DNA from: Nitrosopumilales archaeon
GTDB taxonomy: Archaea > Thermoproteota > Nitrososphaeria > Nitrososphaerales > Nitrosopumilaceae
DNA: 37,693 bases
NCBI GenBank assembly: GCA_016276965.1
Contig: JADNRU010000006.1
Span: 8,850-46,542, forward strand
Direction of reading: 5' to 3'
In this document: one piece after another, positions 15,977 through 23,546 of the stretch
Layout of the letters: every line of letters begins with the position of its first letter
Numbering within the stretch: position 1 is the stretch's first letter
Notes under the pieces: model-generated
What the model was told of the DNA's origin: nothing
Seen by the model: the letters and a program-made list of their open reading frames with translations, nothing else
The model's database searches: none
Translations under genes and position numbers: made by a program

Positions 15977-15985
15977 TTATTTAAA
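15977..15985 (-). promoter_or_regulatory. TATA box for ferredoxin gene
   Basis: Reads TTTAAATAA on the minus strand, close to the archaeal consensus, centred 27 nt upstream of the ATG at 15954. This is the clearest promoter in the window and supports a leaderless, highly expressed transcript. Confidence 0.6.
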
Positions 15986-16099
15986 CTTAGACAAAATTAG
16001 TCATAACTAAAAAAGTATTCCTGATTTTTAATTCCATATAACACCGTTTTGATTTGATCTTCCTTACGTTCATATCGTTTTGGTATTGATCGGTTTTCG

Positions 16100-16765
16100 T
16101 TGGATATTATCAAGTATGATGTGTATAGAGGACCAAACATTGGACTATACACTGCAGTAAATGACAAACATGTTTTTGTTCCAAATGGGTTTGCAAAAAC
16201 AAAGGCAAAAAAACTTGCTGAATATCTGAAAAACGATTACGTCTTTGCGTCGATGGCAAATACACGCCTCTTAGGAGCTTTAATGATTGTAAACAATCAT
16301 GGTATATTGGTCCCAAGTACCTGTCAACAATGGGAATACGATCATCTAAAGAAATCCACTGACTTGAATGTTGAAGTTTTAGATACAAAGTTTAATGCAT
16401 TAGGGAATTTGATTTGTGTAAATGACAAAGGTGGAATAGTATCACCTGCATTTTCAAAAGATGAAGTAAAAAAAATAGGAGACGTAATGGGGATTGAGGT
16501 AATACAAAAGAGAGTAGCAGGCTTCCATCAGGTTGGTGTTGTGGTAAGAGCAACATCACATGGTGGAGTCATTCATCCAGAAACTGATGATAATGATATC
16601 AAAACAATATCAAATGTATTGGGAGTTGAACTAGAGCCTGCCACAATAAATGGAGGGATTCCCTATGTTTCTTCTGGGATTTTGGCAAATAATAATAGCA
16701 TAGTGGTTGGGACACTCACTAGTGGTCCTGAGATAATGATGTTAACTCGTGCGTTTTCTAACTAA
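16100..16765 (+). CDS. eif6: Translation initiation factor 6 (aIF6)
   Basis: 221 aa, the family's normal length (about 220). aIF6 binds the large ribosomal subunit and prevents premature subunit joining. It is built of repeated alpha-beta pentein units; family stretches include NANTRLLGAL-type MANTRLLGALMIVNNHGILVP, TKFNALGNLICVNDKGG and VGVVVRATSHGGVIHP. The start is TTG at 16100 (MDIIKYDVYRG), as no ATG fits. The 3' end overlaps the convergent hisS by 8 bp. Confidence 0.92.
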   Translation: MDIIKYDVYRGPNIGLYTAVNDKHVFVPNGFAKTKAKKLAEYLKNDYVFASMANTRLLGALMIVNNHGILVPSTCQQWEYDHLKKSTDLNVEVLDTKFNALGNLICVNDKGGIVSPAFSKDEVKKIGDVMGIEVIQKRVAGFHQVGVVVRATSHGGVIHPETDDNDIKTISNVLGVELEPATINGGIPYVSSGILANNNSIVVGTLTSGPEIMMLTRAFSN

Positions 16766-18029
16766 GAATGGATTTAGAGTGAGCAAGCAGCTCATCAATT
16801 GAGATTTGTTTTTCTGTTCTGTCCTGCATGTTTCGTAAAACGACTTTGTTATCTGAAAATTCTTTAGAGCCAACAATTATTGCATATTTTGAGCAAGTAG
16901 CAGACTCGAATTGTTTTTTGAGTGTCCTTCCAACCAAATCAATTTCAATAGGGATTCCATTTGATCTTAGCTCAGATGCCAAGTTCGAAGCTTCCTCTTG
17001 CATTTCGTCTGTGGCATACAAAACAGAGATGGCTTGAACTCGTCTTGGAGGAATGACTTGTTGTTTGTCAAGTGAGAAAATGATTCTCTCTACTCCACCA
17101 GCAACTCCTGTTGCTCCTAAATCATTACGCCCAAATGCTTTTGGCAAGGTATCATATCTTCCTCCACCAACTAAGGCGCCAATATCAGAACTTGAATCAA
17201 AGGCCTCAAAGACAAAACCAGAATAATAGTCAAGCCCTCTAACTACACCAAAGTTAATTCTGATGTTTTTGATATCCCTCTCCTCTAAGGAAAAGTACAA
17301 TTCTTTTAGCTCTTCCCAATCTTTAAAGTCTGATACATCGAAGCTTTGTTCTATTTCATGCGGGGTTCCTTTAATTTCTGAAAATTGTAGAATTTTTTCG
17401 AGTTTTTCTTTGTCAATTCCCTTTTCTTGGTATTCTTTTAGAATATCGTCTTTTCTTTTCTTTTGGATTTTATCCATTGCACGAAAAGCTTCGCTGACAA
17501 GTTTTGGATCCTCTGATTGGAAAACATTGGTAATATAGGATTCTACAAGTTTTCTGTGTGAGATATCTATAGTAATATTTTCTAAATTGAGATTTTCAAA
17601 AAATCTTGATGTGAATTCTACAAGTTCTGCATCAGCTGCCAAGCTTGGCTTTCCAAAAATTTCAATATTCCATTGATGAAAAAACCTGTATCTGCCTTTT
17701 TGTGGTTCGTCATAACGGAATACTCCCCCAAATGAGGCCAATTTTGCTGGGAGTTTGAGGGATTTTTGTGAAGCTACATATCTTGTAAGCCCCATGGTAA
17801 AATCAAATCTTAGTCCAACTTCTCTGTCATGCTTGTCTTTGAAATAGTAAATATCGTCTTTGATAGCGGGTCCGCTTTTTGTCTCTAGTGTGGACAATAG
17901 CTCAATTGGAGAAGGGTCCATGAAGCGGTATCCAAAAAGCTTTGCAGTTTGAATAAATTTTTCTCGGATGTATTCAATTTTGAAAAGCTCATCATCATCA
18001 AAGTCCTTCATACCCCTTGGAAGATCCAA
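16758..18029 (-). CDS. hisS: Histidyl-tRNA synthetase
   Basis: 423 aa class II synthetase charging tRNA-His. The N-terminal LPRGMKDF leads to motif 2 (FGGVFRYDEPQKGRYRFFHQ), the histidine-specific GLDYYSGFVFE loop, GGGRYDTL, and motif 3 GATGVAGGVERI. The C-terminal anticodon-binding domain spans about 330-423. The start is TTG at 18029, placing the conserved LPRG at residues 3-6. No ATG lies close upstream. Confidence 0.95.
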   Translation of the reverse strand: MDLPRGMKDFDDDELFKIEYIREKFIQTAKLFGYRFMDPSPIELLSTLETKSGPAIKDDIYYFKDKHDREVGLRFDFTMGLTRYVASQKSLKLPAKLASFGGVFRYDEPQKGRYRFFHQWNIEIFGKPSLAADAELVEFTSRFFENLNLENITIDISHRKLVESYITNVFQSEDPKLVSEAFRAMDKIQKKRKDDILKEYQEKGIDKEKLEKILQFSEIKGTPHEIEQSFDVSDFKDWEELKELYFSLEERDIKNIRINFGVVRGLDYYSGFVFEAFDSSSDIGALVGGGRYDTLPKAFGRNDLGATGVAGGVERIIFSLDKQQVIPPRRVQAISVLYATDEMQEEASNLASELRSNGIPIEIDLVGRTLKKQFESATCSKYAIIVGSKEFSDNKVVLRNMQDRTEKQISIDELLAHSKSILS

Positions 18030-18147
18030 ATCACTGTGTGATTACGATCTTGTGATTTAGGCTTTACGATTATCTTAGAATTTCATTTTGTGAAAATTTA
18101 CTTTTGCTTTATGTAGGCTCGATTTATTTCCAAAAACATTGACCTAG

Positions 18148-18261
18148 ATGAATAGAGCTAGAATTTTTTTTGCTATTGCAATAACTGCTGTAGCAGTAGC
18201 AGTATATGCTACTGGGGAACAGGTTTGGTTTCTGATATGGCCCCAAAAAATGAGAAAGTGA
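18148..18261 (+). CDS. Tiny single-TM protein (37 aa), putative
   Basis: ATG at 18148, TGA at 18259-18261. A basic start MNRARIFF is followed by an Ala/Val-rich hydrophobic helix (about 6-22), then a short Trp-containing tail ending in KMRK. It could be a membrane microprotein or a secreted leader. It lies in the 316-bp gap between hisS and the next gene, which otherwise shows no feature. Support is only ORF integrity and the membrane-like pattern. Confidence 0.4.
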   Translation: MNRARIFFAIAITAVAVAVYATGEQVWFLIWPQKMRK

Positions 18262-18345
18262 CGCAAATGAGCTGACTCCTGAAATTCCTCAGTGTGCTTA
18301 TGATTTCTTCTATATCTTTTTTAATTATTCAATTATGCAAAATAC

Positions 18346-18723
18346 ATGACAAGAGTACGCACAATTACATTTTCTGTGAATAAAAAAACAGGTGATGTAT
18401 TTGATGCAATTTTGAATATTCCACCAAAAATGATGCCAGATGCTAAAAAAAATAATGATGGTTGGTGGTCGTTTACTACTCCTTGGGGTCCAGGTAAATT
18501 GAAATTTAATGAAAACAAACAGTTTGGAATACTAGATCATCAATTTGTAGAAGACGAAGCAAAATGGAATGTGCCAATGAGGGTGGTTTCTCATGGAGAA
18601 GAATCTGAAGTGATGATTACACTCATCAAACCTGATACCATCAGCGATCAGTTATTTGATGAACGCATGAATGAAATGGAAAAAATGATGCTAGATATGA
18701 AAAAAATCTTAGAGCAAAATTAG
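18346..18723 (+). CDS. SRPBCC/START-like small protein
   Basis: 125 aa. The N-terminal TRVRTITFSVNKKTGDVFDAI, then DGWWSFTTPWGPGKLKF and PMRVVSHGEESEVMITL, read like the polyketide-cyclase/START fold, a beta-helix grip that binds hydrophobic ligands. A C-terminal helix is rich in Met (NEMEKMMLDMKKI). No catalytic residues are recognisable. ATG at 18346 has a TATA-like T/A run about 25 nt upstream. The ligand is unknown. Confidence 0.65.
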   Translation: MTRVRTITFSVNKKTGDVFDAILNIPPKMMPDAKKNNDGWWSFTTPWGPGKLKFNENKQFGILDHQFVEDEAKWNVPMRVVSHGEESEVMITLIKPDTISDQLFDERMNEMEKMMLDMKKILEQN

Positions 18724-18725
18724 AA

Positions 18726-18733
18726 TTTTTTTT
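18726..18733 (+). terminator. T8 terminator
   Basis: A run of eight T begins three bases after the stop codon of the START-like gene. Confidence 0.4.
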
Positions 18734-18808
18734 GATACCATCATCTAAACCCCGTCCCTAAATGCAATGAAAGCAAAGTATATTTTTACTTTTAATCTAA
18801 ATTAAGAA

Positions 18809-18970
18809 ATGAATCTTGAAGTTGAAAATGAAATAAAGGCAGAGATTGAAAAAGTAATTACTAGTGAAGACAGCCCTGTAGGGATTGACGCAAAAAAAAC
18901 TCACATAATTATCATCAACAAGCTTGTTGAAATAGAAAAACGATTAGATAATCTTGAAAAAATGCACTAG
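18809..18970 (+). CDS. Small helical protein (53 aa), hypothetical
   Basis: ATG at 18809, TAG at 18968-18970. Two charged helices rich in Glu, Lys and Ile are separated by a SPVGIDAKKT turn, and the second (LVEIEKRLDNLEKM) has coiled-coil spacing, so it may dimerise. TATATTTTT about 26 nt upstream of the ATG supports leaderless transcription. No family is recognised. Confidence 0.5.
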   Translation: MNLEVENEIKAEIEKVITSEDSPVGIDAKKTHIIIINKLVEIEKRLDNLEKMH

Positions 18971-19002
18971 TGTATTTTCAAACTAGGGAATTTGGATATT
19001 AC

Positions 19003-19009
19003 TTTAAAT
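19003..19009 (+). promoter_or_regulatory. TATA box for DUF1059-like gene
   Basis: TTTAAAT centred 26 nt before the ATG at 19032, the leaderless spacing seen elsewhere in this window. Confidence 0.5.
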
Positions 19010-19031
19010 CATTTTTCCGTTAATAGACATT

Positions 19032-19196
19032 ATGGCCAGACTTCGATGCCAAGACTATGGCTTTGAATGCAAATTCGTAGCAGAAGGAACTGTAACTGCC
19101 CAAGTTCTAGATGAATTTAGAAAACATACTGAAGATGAGCATGGAATAGAATATTCAAAAGAAGCCCTGATGCAGTTCATTATAAGACAAGGATAG
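19032..19196 (+). CDS. DUF1059-like small protein (54 aa)
   Basis: 54 aa. It starts MARLRCQDYGFECKFVAEG and continues into a helix with HTEDEHG and a closing QFIIRQG. The pair of Cys before a VAEG strand and the H-x4-H in the helix match the DUF1059 pattern found in archaea and actinobacteria. The role is unknown, but the Cys2-His2 arrangement could bind zinc. A clean TATA box lies upstream. Confidence 0.7.
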   Translation: MARLRCQDYGFECKFVAEGTVTAQVLDEFRKHTEDEHGIEYSKEALMQFIIRQG

Positions 19197-19257
19197 AAAT
19201 TTTAATTTTTGATTATTTTTAAAGAATAAAAATAAAAAAGAAGAGCATTTTTTATGC

Positions 19258-19524
19258 TCATCTAGCTCTTCTCAGAGCTGCGCTATAAGCTGCCTTTCTT
19301 TTTCCGGCAGATCTTGTAGCTATTCTCAGGGCTCTTTTTGCACTTCTTACTTTGTTTGTTGCTCTTTTTAGATCACTTTTTCTTTTGTTAGCAACAACTT
19401 GTGCTCTTCGTTTGGCTTTGCCGCCGCCAGAAGATCTTCGTGAACCGCCCCGTCTTCGAGAACTACCTCGTCTTCGAGAACTACCTCGTCTTCGAGAACC
19501 GCCTCGTCTTCTTCTTGATGCCAT
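19258..19524 (-). CDS. Very basic Arg/Lys/Ser repeat protein, histone-H1-tail-like
   Basis: 88 aa. Residues 3-33 consist of SRRRG(S/G) hexads, and residues 34-88 form an Ala/Lys/Arg-rich, probably helical tail (SDLKRATNKVRSAKRAL and similar). It contains almost no acidic residues, so it should bind DNA or RNA non-specifically, like H1 or HC1-type nucleoid proteins. The ATG at 19524 has an AT box about 28 nt upstream. The plus-strand frame over it is a Leu/Arg/Pro shadow of the repeats. A nucleoid role is inference; ribosome association is an alternative. Confidence 0.7.
   Translation of the reverse strand: MASRRRRGGSRRRGSSRRRGSSRRRGGSRRSSGGGKAKRRAQVVANKRKSDLKRATNKVRSAKRALRIATRSAGKRKAAYSAALRRAR
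19451..19504. repeat. 18-bp tandem repeat, three copies
   Basis: Two identical and one two-mismatch copy of an 18-bp unit lie within the basic protein gene, each encoding one SRRRGS-type hexad. The flanks are more diverged copies of the same unit. Confidence 0.85.
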
Positions 19525-19757
19525 GATTGGTGCCAGCTATGCAAACGATAAAAATAGTATTTGTGTAGAAAAATTGATATGAAATAATTTTTTTGTGTAT
19601 TAGTTTTTTCTATTTAGCTGTTCAAACAATGATAAAACAAGATTTCAGACATTATCTGCTGAGTTTTGATAAAATCAGTAGTGAAGCTTATTAATTAGTA
19701 GAAAAAAATGCCTCAAAATGTTTAACGATCAATTGGATTTTTGTAAAATTGGAAAAA

Positions 19758-19901
19758 TTAGTCATTAGAATTATTGTTCTTTACTTCATCTAATTTTTTG
19801 TCAATATCTTCCCCGTTTTCTTTTTTTGTATTTCTAAAAAATGTAAGGGAAGAATGGCAAATGCCGTTAGAACGGGAGTTTAACGTCTGGATTTTAAGCA
19901 T
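19758..19901 (-). CDS. Small ORF (47 aa), putative
   Basis: ATG at 19901, TAA at 19758-19760 on the minus strand. An N-terminal half with Ser, Arg and a single Cys/His pair (NGICHSS) is followed by a charged tail (KKENGEDIDKKLDEVK). The amino-acid composition looks protein-like, but there is no motif and no strong promoter, so it may be non-coding. The flank 19525-19757 holds nothing else I can support. Confidence 0.3.
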   Translation of the reverse strand: MLKIQTLNSRSNGICHSSLTFFRNTKKENGEDIDKKLDEVKNNNSND

Positions 19902-19980
19902 ATTGCCCCTTACAGAGGTATTCAAGAGTTAATCCAATATATTTAATGCGGAAAAAACTAAACTCAGAAAGAGGATAATT

Positions 19981-20079
19981 TTGGATTCAAGTCTTCATAT
20001 GATAATAGACGTTGGAGCAATGATTGGATTAGGGGTTGGTGTTTTTTTGATTATCCAGTCAAGGAAGGAAAAAACATGA
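19981..20079 (+). CDS. Tiny single-TM protein (32 aa), putative
   Basis: TTG at 19981, TGA at 20077-20079. A hydrophobic helix with glycines (VGAMIGLGVGVFLII) is followed by a basic tail QSRKEKT, the classic shape of a membrane microprotein with a cytoplasmic positive end. AGAGGAT just upstream could serve as a ribosome binding site. An internal ATG at 19999 is also possible. Confidence 0.4.
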   Translation: MDSSLHMIIDVGAMIGLGVGVFLIIQSRKEKT

Positions 20080-20125
20080 CTAACATTTTTTCTACCTATT
20101 AATATCAGGAATGATATAATATTAC

Positions 20126-20230
20126 ATGAGTCACCAATGCTATTATTGCGACCAAATTTTTGACTCTAAAGAAAAATTATATGATCATTTAGAAGTTCAC
20201 GCAGAACCTGAAAAAAAATCAAAATCTTAA
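20126..20230 (+). CDS. C2H2 zinc-finger microprotein (34 aa), IF-type
   Basis: ATG at 20126, TAA at 20228-20230. It is one canonical C2H2 finger: Cys5-x2-Cys8-x12-His21-x3-His25, with Ile-Phe two residues after the second Cys, followed by a short Lys-rich tail. The same CxxCxxIFx8H core occurs in the microproteins at 25703-25819 and 27045-27152. A single finger could bind nucleic acid weakly or mediate protein contact; the function is unknown. Confidence 0.65.
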   Translation: MSHQCYYCDQIFDSKEKLYDHLEVHAEPEKKSKS

Positions 20231-20297
20231 TTTCAGGCAGTGTTGGTCATATCTAACAAACACATTACTAAATGATATTTTGACGTAGTATACTGTT

Positions 20298-20450
20298 ATG
20301 CCTTTTGAGGTAAGGGTATTTTGCCACAAATGTCATAGAGAAGGAAAACTAGCTTTAAAGAGGCCTCTGACTAGAATAGAAGTGGAGAGATCATGCAAAT
20401 GTCTCCATTGTCAACAACCTGGAGCACTACAATTTCTCCGATCTGGTTAG
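20298..20450 (+). CDS. Cys-rich zinc-ribbon-like microprotein (50 aa)
   Basis: ATG at 20298, TAG at 20448-20450. A CHKC knuckle at 9-12 pairs with a second knuckle CKCLHC about 24 residues later, with His at two nearby places. The segment between is basic (KRPLTRIEVERS). It looks like a treble-clef or zinc-ribbon mini-domain. No known family. Confidence 0.5.
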   Translation: MPFEVRVFCHKCHREGKLALKRPLTRIEVERSCKCLHCQQPGALQFLRSG

Positions 20451-20462
20451 AGGCCTTTTCAG

Positions 20463-20470
20463 TTTTTTTT
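20463..20470 (+). terminator. T8 terminator
   Basis: A run of eight T, 13 nt after the stop of the Cys-rich microprotein gene. Confidence 0.35.
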
Positions 20471-20568
20471 GTGTGATTTTGAATGAGAATAAAGGAAAGA
20501 TAGAGTTTCATTTGAGAAACACGCCGCCTTTTATTGTAATTGTCGTAAATTACTAATGGAATTGAGAT

Positions 20569-20841
20569 ATGTTCAAGAAGAAAGATTCTTCTCAAGAATC
20601 TGTAATGATTGATGAAGCTAGATTAATTGAAGCTGAAGAAAATCAACCAGAAGCCGAAGAAGAATATGTTCCTGCAAAATATGTTGAAGAATTTATTACT
20701 AGACACCACTTGGATATGTTATGGGAGGAGTTTGTTTATGAAAAAAACCATCCCAAAATTCCTTTAAGTGCAACTGAAGTACTGGCAATGATAAATTTGT
20801 CACCTGAAGAACAAGAAAAAATTCTAAAAGATCATGAATAA
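20569..20841 (+). CDS. Acidic conserved hypothetical protein (90 aa)
   Basis: 90 aa. The N-terminal third is acidic and probably disordered (EAEENQPEAEEEY). It is followed by a compact helical part with FITRHHLDMLWEEFVYEKNHPKIP and a C-terminal LSATEVLAMINLSPEEQEKIL. There is no Cys and no catalytic motif. The pattern suggests an interaction module. I do not recognise the family. Confidence 0.6.
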   Translation: MFKKKDSSQESVMIDEARLIEAEENQPEAEEEYVPAKYVEEFITRHHLDMLWEEFVYEKNHPKIPLSATEVLAMINLSPEEQEKILKDHE

Positions 20842-21006
20842 TTTTAGAATGCAATTTTCAAAATAACCTTTTGAAATTATCTTAAACCTTTGTGGGACTG
20901 TAATCTTTTTTATGTAGTTTTTTTGGATATTAGTTCGAAGATTTAGATTGCCTACAAATGAATCTTGATTACCGTATTAATATCAGAAACACTTACTCAG
21001 AATCAC

Positions 21007-21423
21007 TTGAGTATTAGATATCTGGAACACGCAACTGATGCATTCATTGAGGTTAGAGGTTCTAATCTGCAGGAGGCCTTTATCAAAGCTGGTGAATCTG
21101 TAGTTGATACTACGCTTGAACGCTCCACAGTTTCAGAAAAAGAGCAAAGGACTCTCAAAGTTTCCGGTCGTAAGCTTCATCATATTTTGTTTAATTGGCT
21201 CGAAGAGGTTAACTTTCAGCTGGTTACGGAAGGATTTGCAATTGCTAGATTTGAGCTAGAATTGAGGAAAAATTCTGAATATAGTATTGAAGCTACAGCA
21301 TTTGGGGAGCCGATTGATTTGAAGAAGCATCACTTCAAGGTCGAAATCAAGGCGCCAACGTTTCACTTGATGGAGATAACAGAGAATGACGGGGTTTTAA
21401 TGCGGTTTTTGTTGGATTTGTAA
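21007..21423 (+). CDS. Archease (RtcB tRNA-ligase cofactor)
   Basis: 138 aa from TTG at 21007 (MSIRYLEHATDAF), which matches the family's start; a TTG at 20965 would add 14 residues. Conserved pieces are LEHATDAFIEV with the metal-site Asp, LQEAFIKAGESVVD, LHHILFNWLEEVNF, GEPIDLKKHHFKVEIKAPTFH and the C-terminal LLDL. Archease activates the RNA ligase RtcB in tRNA splicing and RNA repair. rtcB is not in the window. Confidence 0.9.
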   Translation: MSIRYLEHATDAFIEVRGSNLQEAFIKAGESVVDTTLERSTVSEKEQRTLKVSGRKLHHILFNWLEEVNFQLVTEGFAIARFELELRKNSEYSIEATAFGEPIDLKKHHFKVEIKAPTFHLMEITENDGVLMRFLLDL

Positions 21424-21540
21424 ATATGTAACTATGCAGAACTATGCAGTTTTTTCGTTAAGTATTCATTCTATATTAAAAAACCCGTAGTTTCAAATGA
21501 ATGCAAACTCTTCTTAAATAAAATAAATGTATAATATGTA

Positions 21541-21669
21541 TTGCAATTGGAAGTTGAAAAGGTCATTTGCTGGAACTGTCAAGATGAAATAGTTCAGTAT
21601 CATAATGAGCATTATCGGGGTAAAAGGGGAATTTGCCAAAATTGTGGAGCAGATTTTCCACTGGAATGA
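21541..21669 (+). CDS. Zinc-ribbon microprotein (42 aa)
   Basis: TTG at 21541, TGA at 21667-21669. Two knuckles, CWNC and CQNCG, about 20 residues apart with a His/Tyr/Arg-rich loop between them, form a four-Cys zinc ribbon. CTTAAATAAAA at 21513-21523 is about 24 nt upstream and supports a leaderless TTG start. The spacing resembles zinc-ribbon domains of transcription or RNA-processing factors, here standing alone. Confidence 0.55.
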   Translation: MQLEVEKVICWNCQDEIVQYHNEHYRGKRGICQNCGADFPLE

Positions 21670-21687
21670 AATTCCAATTTTATGAAA

Positions 21688-21858
21688 TCACTTAATTTTA
21701 ACATACAATTCTGGTTCAGATAGCATTATTGCATGCTTTTCACATACGTGTAAAATAGCTCTTGCAAAGGGTTTTCTAGTGTGGTTGTTTTCAAAATAAT
21801 AAATCATTATTGGTATTTTTGCTTCTCCATTGCAATACGGGAATAGACAAATCGTCAT
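21688..21858 (-). CDS. Cys/His microprotein (56 aa), zinc-binding candidate
   Basis: ATG at 21858, TGA at 21688-21690. Cys4-x4-Cys9 near the N-terminus, and Cys39 with His37 and His42 at the other end (HVCEKH), could form a zinc site around an aromatic strand (IPIMIYYFENNH). It closes with LSEPELYVKIK. The uninterrupted, protein-like frame and an AT box about 29 nt upstream favour a real gene. No known family. Confidence 0.55.
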   Translation of the reverse strand: MTICLFPYCNGEAKIPIMIYYFENNHTRKPFARAILHVCEKHAIMLSEPELYVKIK

Positions 21859-21998
21859 AAAATGATGTTTTGATGCTCAATGATAAAACGGATCTGCTAA
21901 GCTTTGTTTTGAGAAAAAAAAGGGCACACTTGTTAATCTAGTATGTGAAAAAAAGCCAACAAAAATAGATAGTTAGTACAAGCAGTATTATTTTTTCG

Positions 21999-22562
21999 TT
22001 GATTCGTTCATCAACTGTCGCAGTAATTGGTATTGCTGCATTTATTGCAGGGACATTTACTGCAAATCTAAATGACGTTTTTCCAGAGCTTGGACCAATA
22101 GAGCTTGAAAATATTTCGGAGAAAACAAAACATTCAAGGATTTTGAAAAATGATCAATCAGCTGAATTCCAGTGGGATATACCAGCATTTTTCAAAAAAT
22201 CAGACTCGAAGAGTTTAGCTCAGTTCAGTCCTCTCCCAACAGCACAAAAATCTAGTATTTTACCATTTTCTGGATATGAGTCAAGTTGGATAGAATTTGA
22301 AAAATTGGAGTCCAAGCTAAGCCAGGCTGAAAGTGAAGAAGAATATAATCAAATTATAAAACGAGGAGTTGCCTCTAGGTCCTATCTAAATTCTTGTGCT
22401 AACTTGTTTTCAGAAATGCAACTGACAATGGATAAGCTTCGTTCATCAAGTGTTGAGGCAGATCCATTTACAGATCCCGAAGTCATGAAAGTAATGGAGC
22501 TCTCCTACATATTTTACAACAAATCATTTTGCGTCTACACAAAAGAGCTGTGGTTAGACTAG
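21999..22562 (+). CDS. Membrane-anchored or secreted hypothetical protein
   Basis: 187 aa from TTG at 21999. A hydrophobic N-terminal segment (about 6-23, AVIGIAAFIAGTF) acts as an uncleaved anchor or signal peptide. The rest is hydrophilic, with a Glu-rich helix (FEKLESKLSQAESEEEY) and two Cys in the C-terminal half (SCANLF, SFCVYT) that could form a disulfide outside the cell. The family is not recognised. Confidence 0.6.
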   Translation: MIRSSTVAVIGIAAFIAGTFTANLNDVFPELGPIELENISEKTKHSRILKNDQSAEFQWDIPAFFKKSDSKSLAQFSPLPTAQKSSILPFSGYESSWIEFEKLESKLSQAESEEEYNQIIKRGVASRSYLNSCANLFSEMQLTMDKLRSSSVEADPFTDPEVMKVMELSYIFYNKSFCVYTKELWLD

Positions 22563-22633
22563 GAACCTTGAATTAAAAAAAAGATTTCAATGAATTTAGG
22601 ATCATGCCTTTGCTTATTTTTTTTATGTTACAG

Positions 22634-22756
22634 TTAGTCTCTTTTCTCCATTATTCCCTTTCCACATTTTGGACACGTCATTCCCATAGTACACGGTTCA
22701 TCAGAATTGACATACCCGCATGCATTGCATTTAAGATGGAAGGGAGGTGAGGCCAT
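22634..22756 (-). CDS. Zinc-ribbon microprotein (40 aa)
   Basis: ATG at 22756, TAA at 22634-22636. CNACGY and CPKCGKG form a rubredoxin-like or zinc-ribbon four-Cys site 19 residues apart, with an extra Cys in the connecting loop (DEPCTMG). The 3' end is KGIMEKRD. The minus-strand AT box at about 22772-22785 fits leaderless expression. A rubredoxin-like iron site is a possible alternative, as knuckles followed by Gly-Tyr/Gly-Lys occur there too. Confidence 0.6.
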   Translation of the reverse strand: MASPPFHLKCNACGYVNSDEPCTMGMTCPKCGKGIMEKRD

Positions 22757-22810
22757 TTGTTAATTATGAAATATCATAAAAATCTCACACATTAACTTTT
22801 TTATTCAAAA

Positions 22811-22939
22811 CTAAGCTAGTCTAAGCATTAGATAGCTTTCTTCATCATATTTTGAATATCCATACGCACATTCTAAAGAACAAAATTTACTATTCTGACT
22901 TTGGAATGTTTTTCCACATTTTTTGCATTGCAATTTCAA
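22811..22939 (-). CDS. CKxCGK-type zinc-finger microprotein (42 aa)
   Basis: TTG at 22939, TAG at 22811-22813. The core is C-K-x-C-G-K-x9-C-S-x2-C-x-Y, followed by an aromatic, charged tail. The microprotein at 25913-26029 has exactly the same spacing. The box GTATAAAAG read on the plus strand at 22962-22970 lies 27 nt upstream of the TTG, which supports this start. The four Cys probably bind one zinc; the MYM/TRASH-like CSxxC ending is suggestive but not proof. Confidence 0.6.
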   Translation of the reverse strand: MKLQCKKCGKTFQSQNSKFCSLECAYGYSKYDEESYLMLRLA

Positions 22940-22992
22940 GCATTCTTTTATTGTAAAATTAGTATAAAAGCAAAAAAATCAAACTAGCTCAG

Positions 22993-23379
22993 TTAGGATT
23001 GATTGAAGGCAACTAATACGCCTTTGTTTACCTTGTCAATTGTATCTAAAACACTGCCAATTTCATATGGTTTGTAAATTACTGCAGTTGCATTTAGCTC
23101 TTGTAATTTTTTTTCAGTATCTGCTGTAAGGTCAGCAGTTACCATTATTACTTTGGCATCAGGATCAATTTCTCTAATTTTTTCTAGTGCATATAGTCCA
23201 TCATATTCTGGCATTAACACATCTAATAGAACGATATCGGGGCGGGAATTTATGAAAAGTTCAACTGCGGCTTTTCCATTACGAGCCTTTCCTATTACCT
23301 CAATTCCGCCTTGATCTAAAAAATCATCAAATAATTCCAAAGTTCCACGGTCATCATCCACTATTATAACACTAGGCAT
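22993..23379 (-). CDS. Single-domain response regulator (CheY-like receiver)
   Basis: 128 aa from the ATG at 23379 (MPSVIIVDDD). An upstream frame extension to 23460 is not family-like. Receiver hallmarks are the acidic triad Asp8-Asp9-Asp10, phospho-acceptor Asp53 in LLDVLMP, Thr81 in VTAD and Lys103 in YKPY. There is no output domain, so it acts by protein contact or in a phosphorelay. No histidine kinase is nearby, so it is an orphan. Confidence 0.9.
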   Translation of the reverse strand: MPSVIIVDDDRGTLELFDDFLDQGGIEVIGKARNGKAAVELFINSRPDIVLLDVLMPEYDGLYALEKIREIDPDAKVIMVTADLTADTEKKLQELNATAVIYKPYEIGSVLDTIDKVNKGVLVAFNQS

Positions 23380-23546
23380 GACTGTTTTGAAAAAAAATCT
23401 GATAATACCTCTTGTGTGTCCGTAATAGACAGCACCTATATGGTAATAAAGTAATTTCAAAAATTTGTTTAATTTCCATTTGAAATTAAACAGCTTAGAC
23501 GATGAATATAGATAGATTTATTTTTTCGAATTGATTATTACAACTT

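Noticed and set aside
19352-19582. 76-aa plus-strand ORF rich in Leu, Arg and Pro
   Set aside because: It is the antisense of the Arg/Ser hexads in the basic protein and has no independent support.
19629-19694. 21-codon ORF starting ATG ATA AAA
   Set aside because: Too short and without motif or promoter to be called a gene.
23380-23460. N-terminal extension of the response regulator
   Set aside because: Receiver domains begin just before the acidic triad; ATG 23379 gives the normal start, and the extension resembles no domain.
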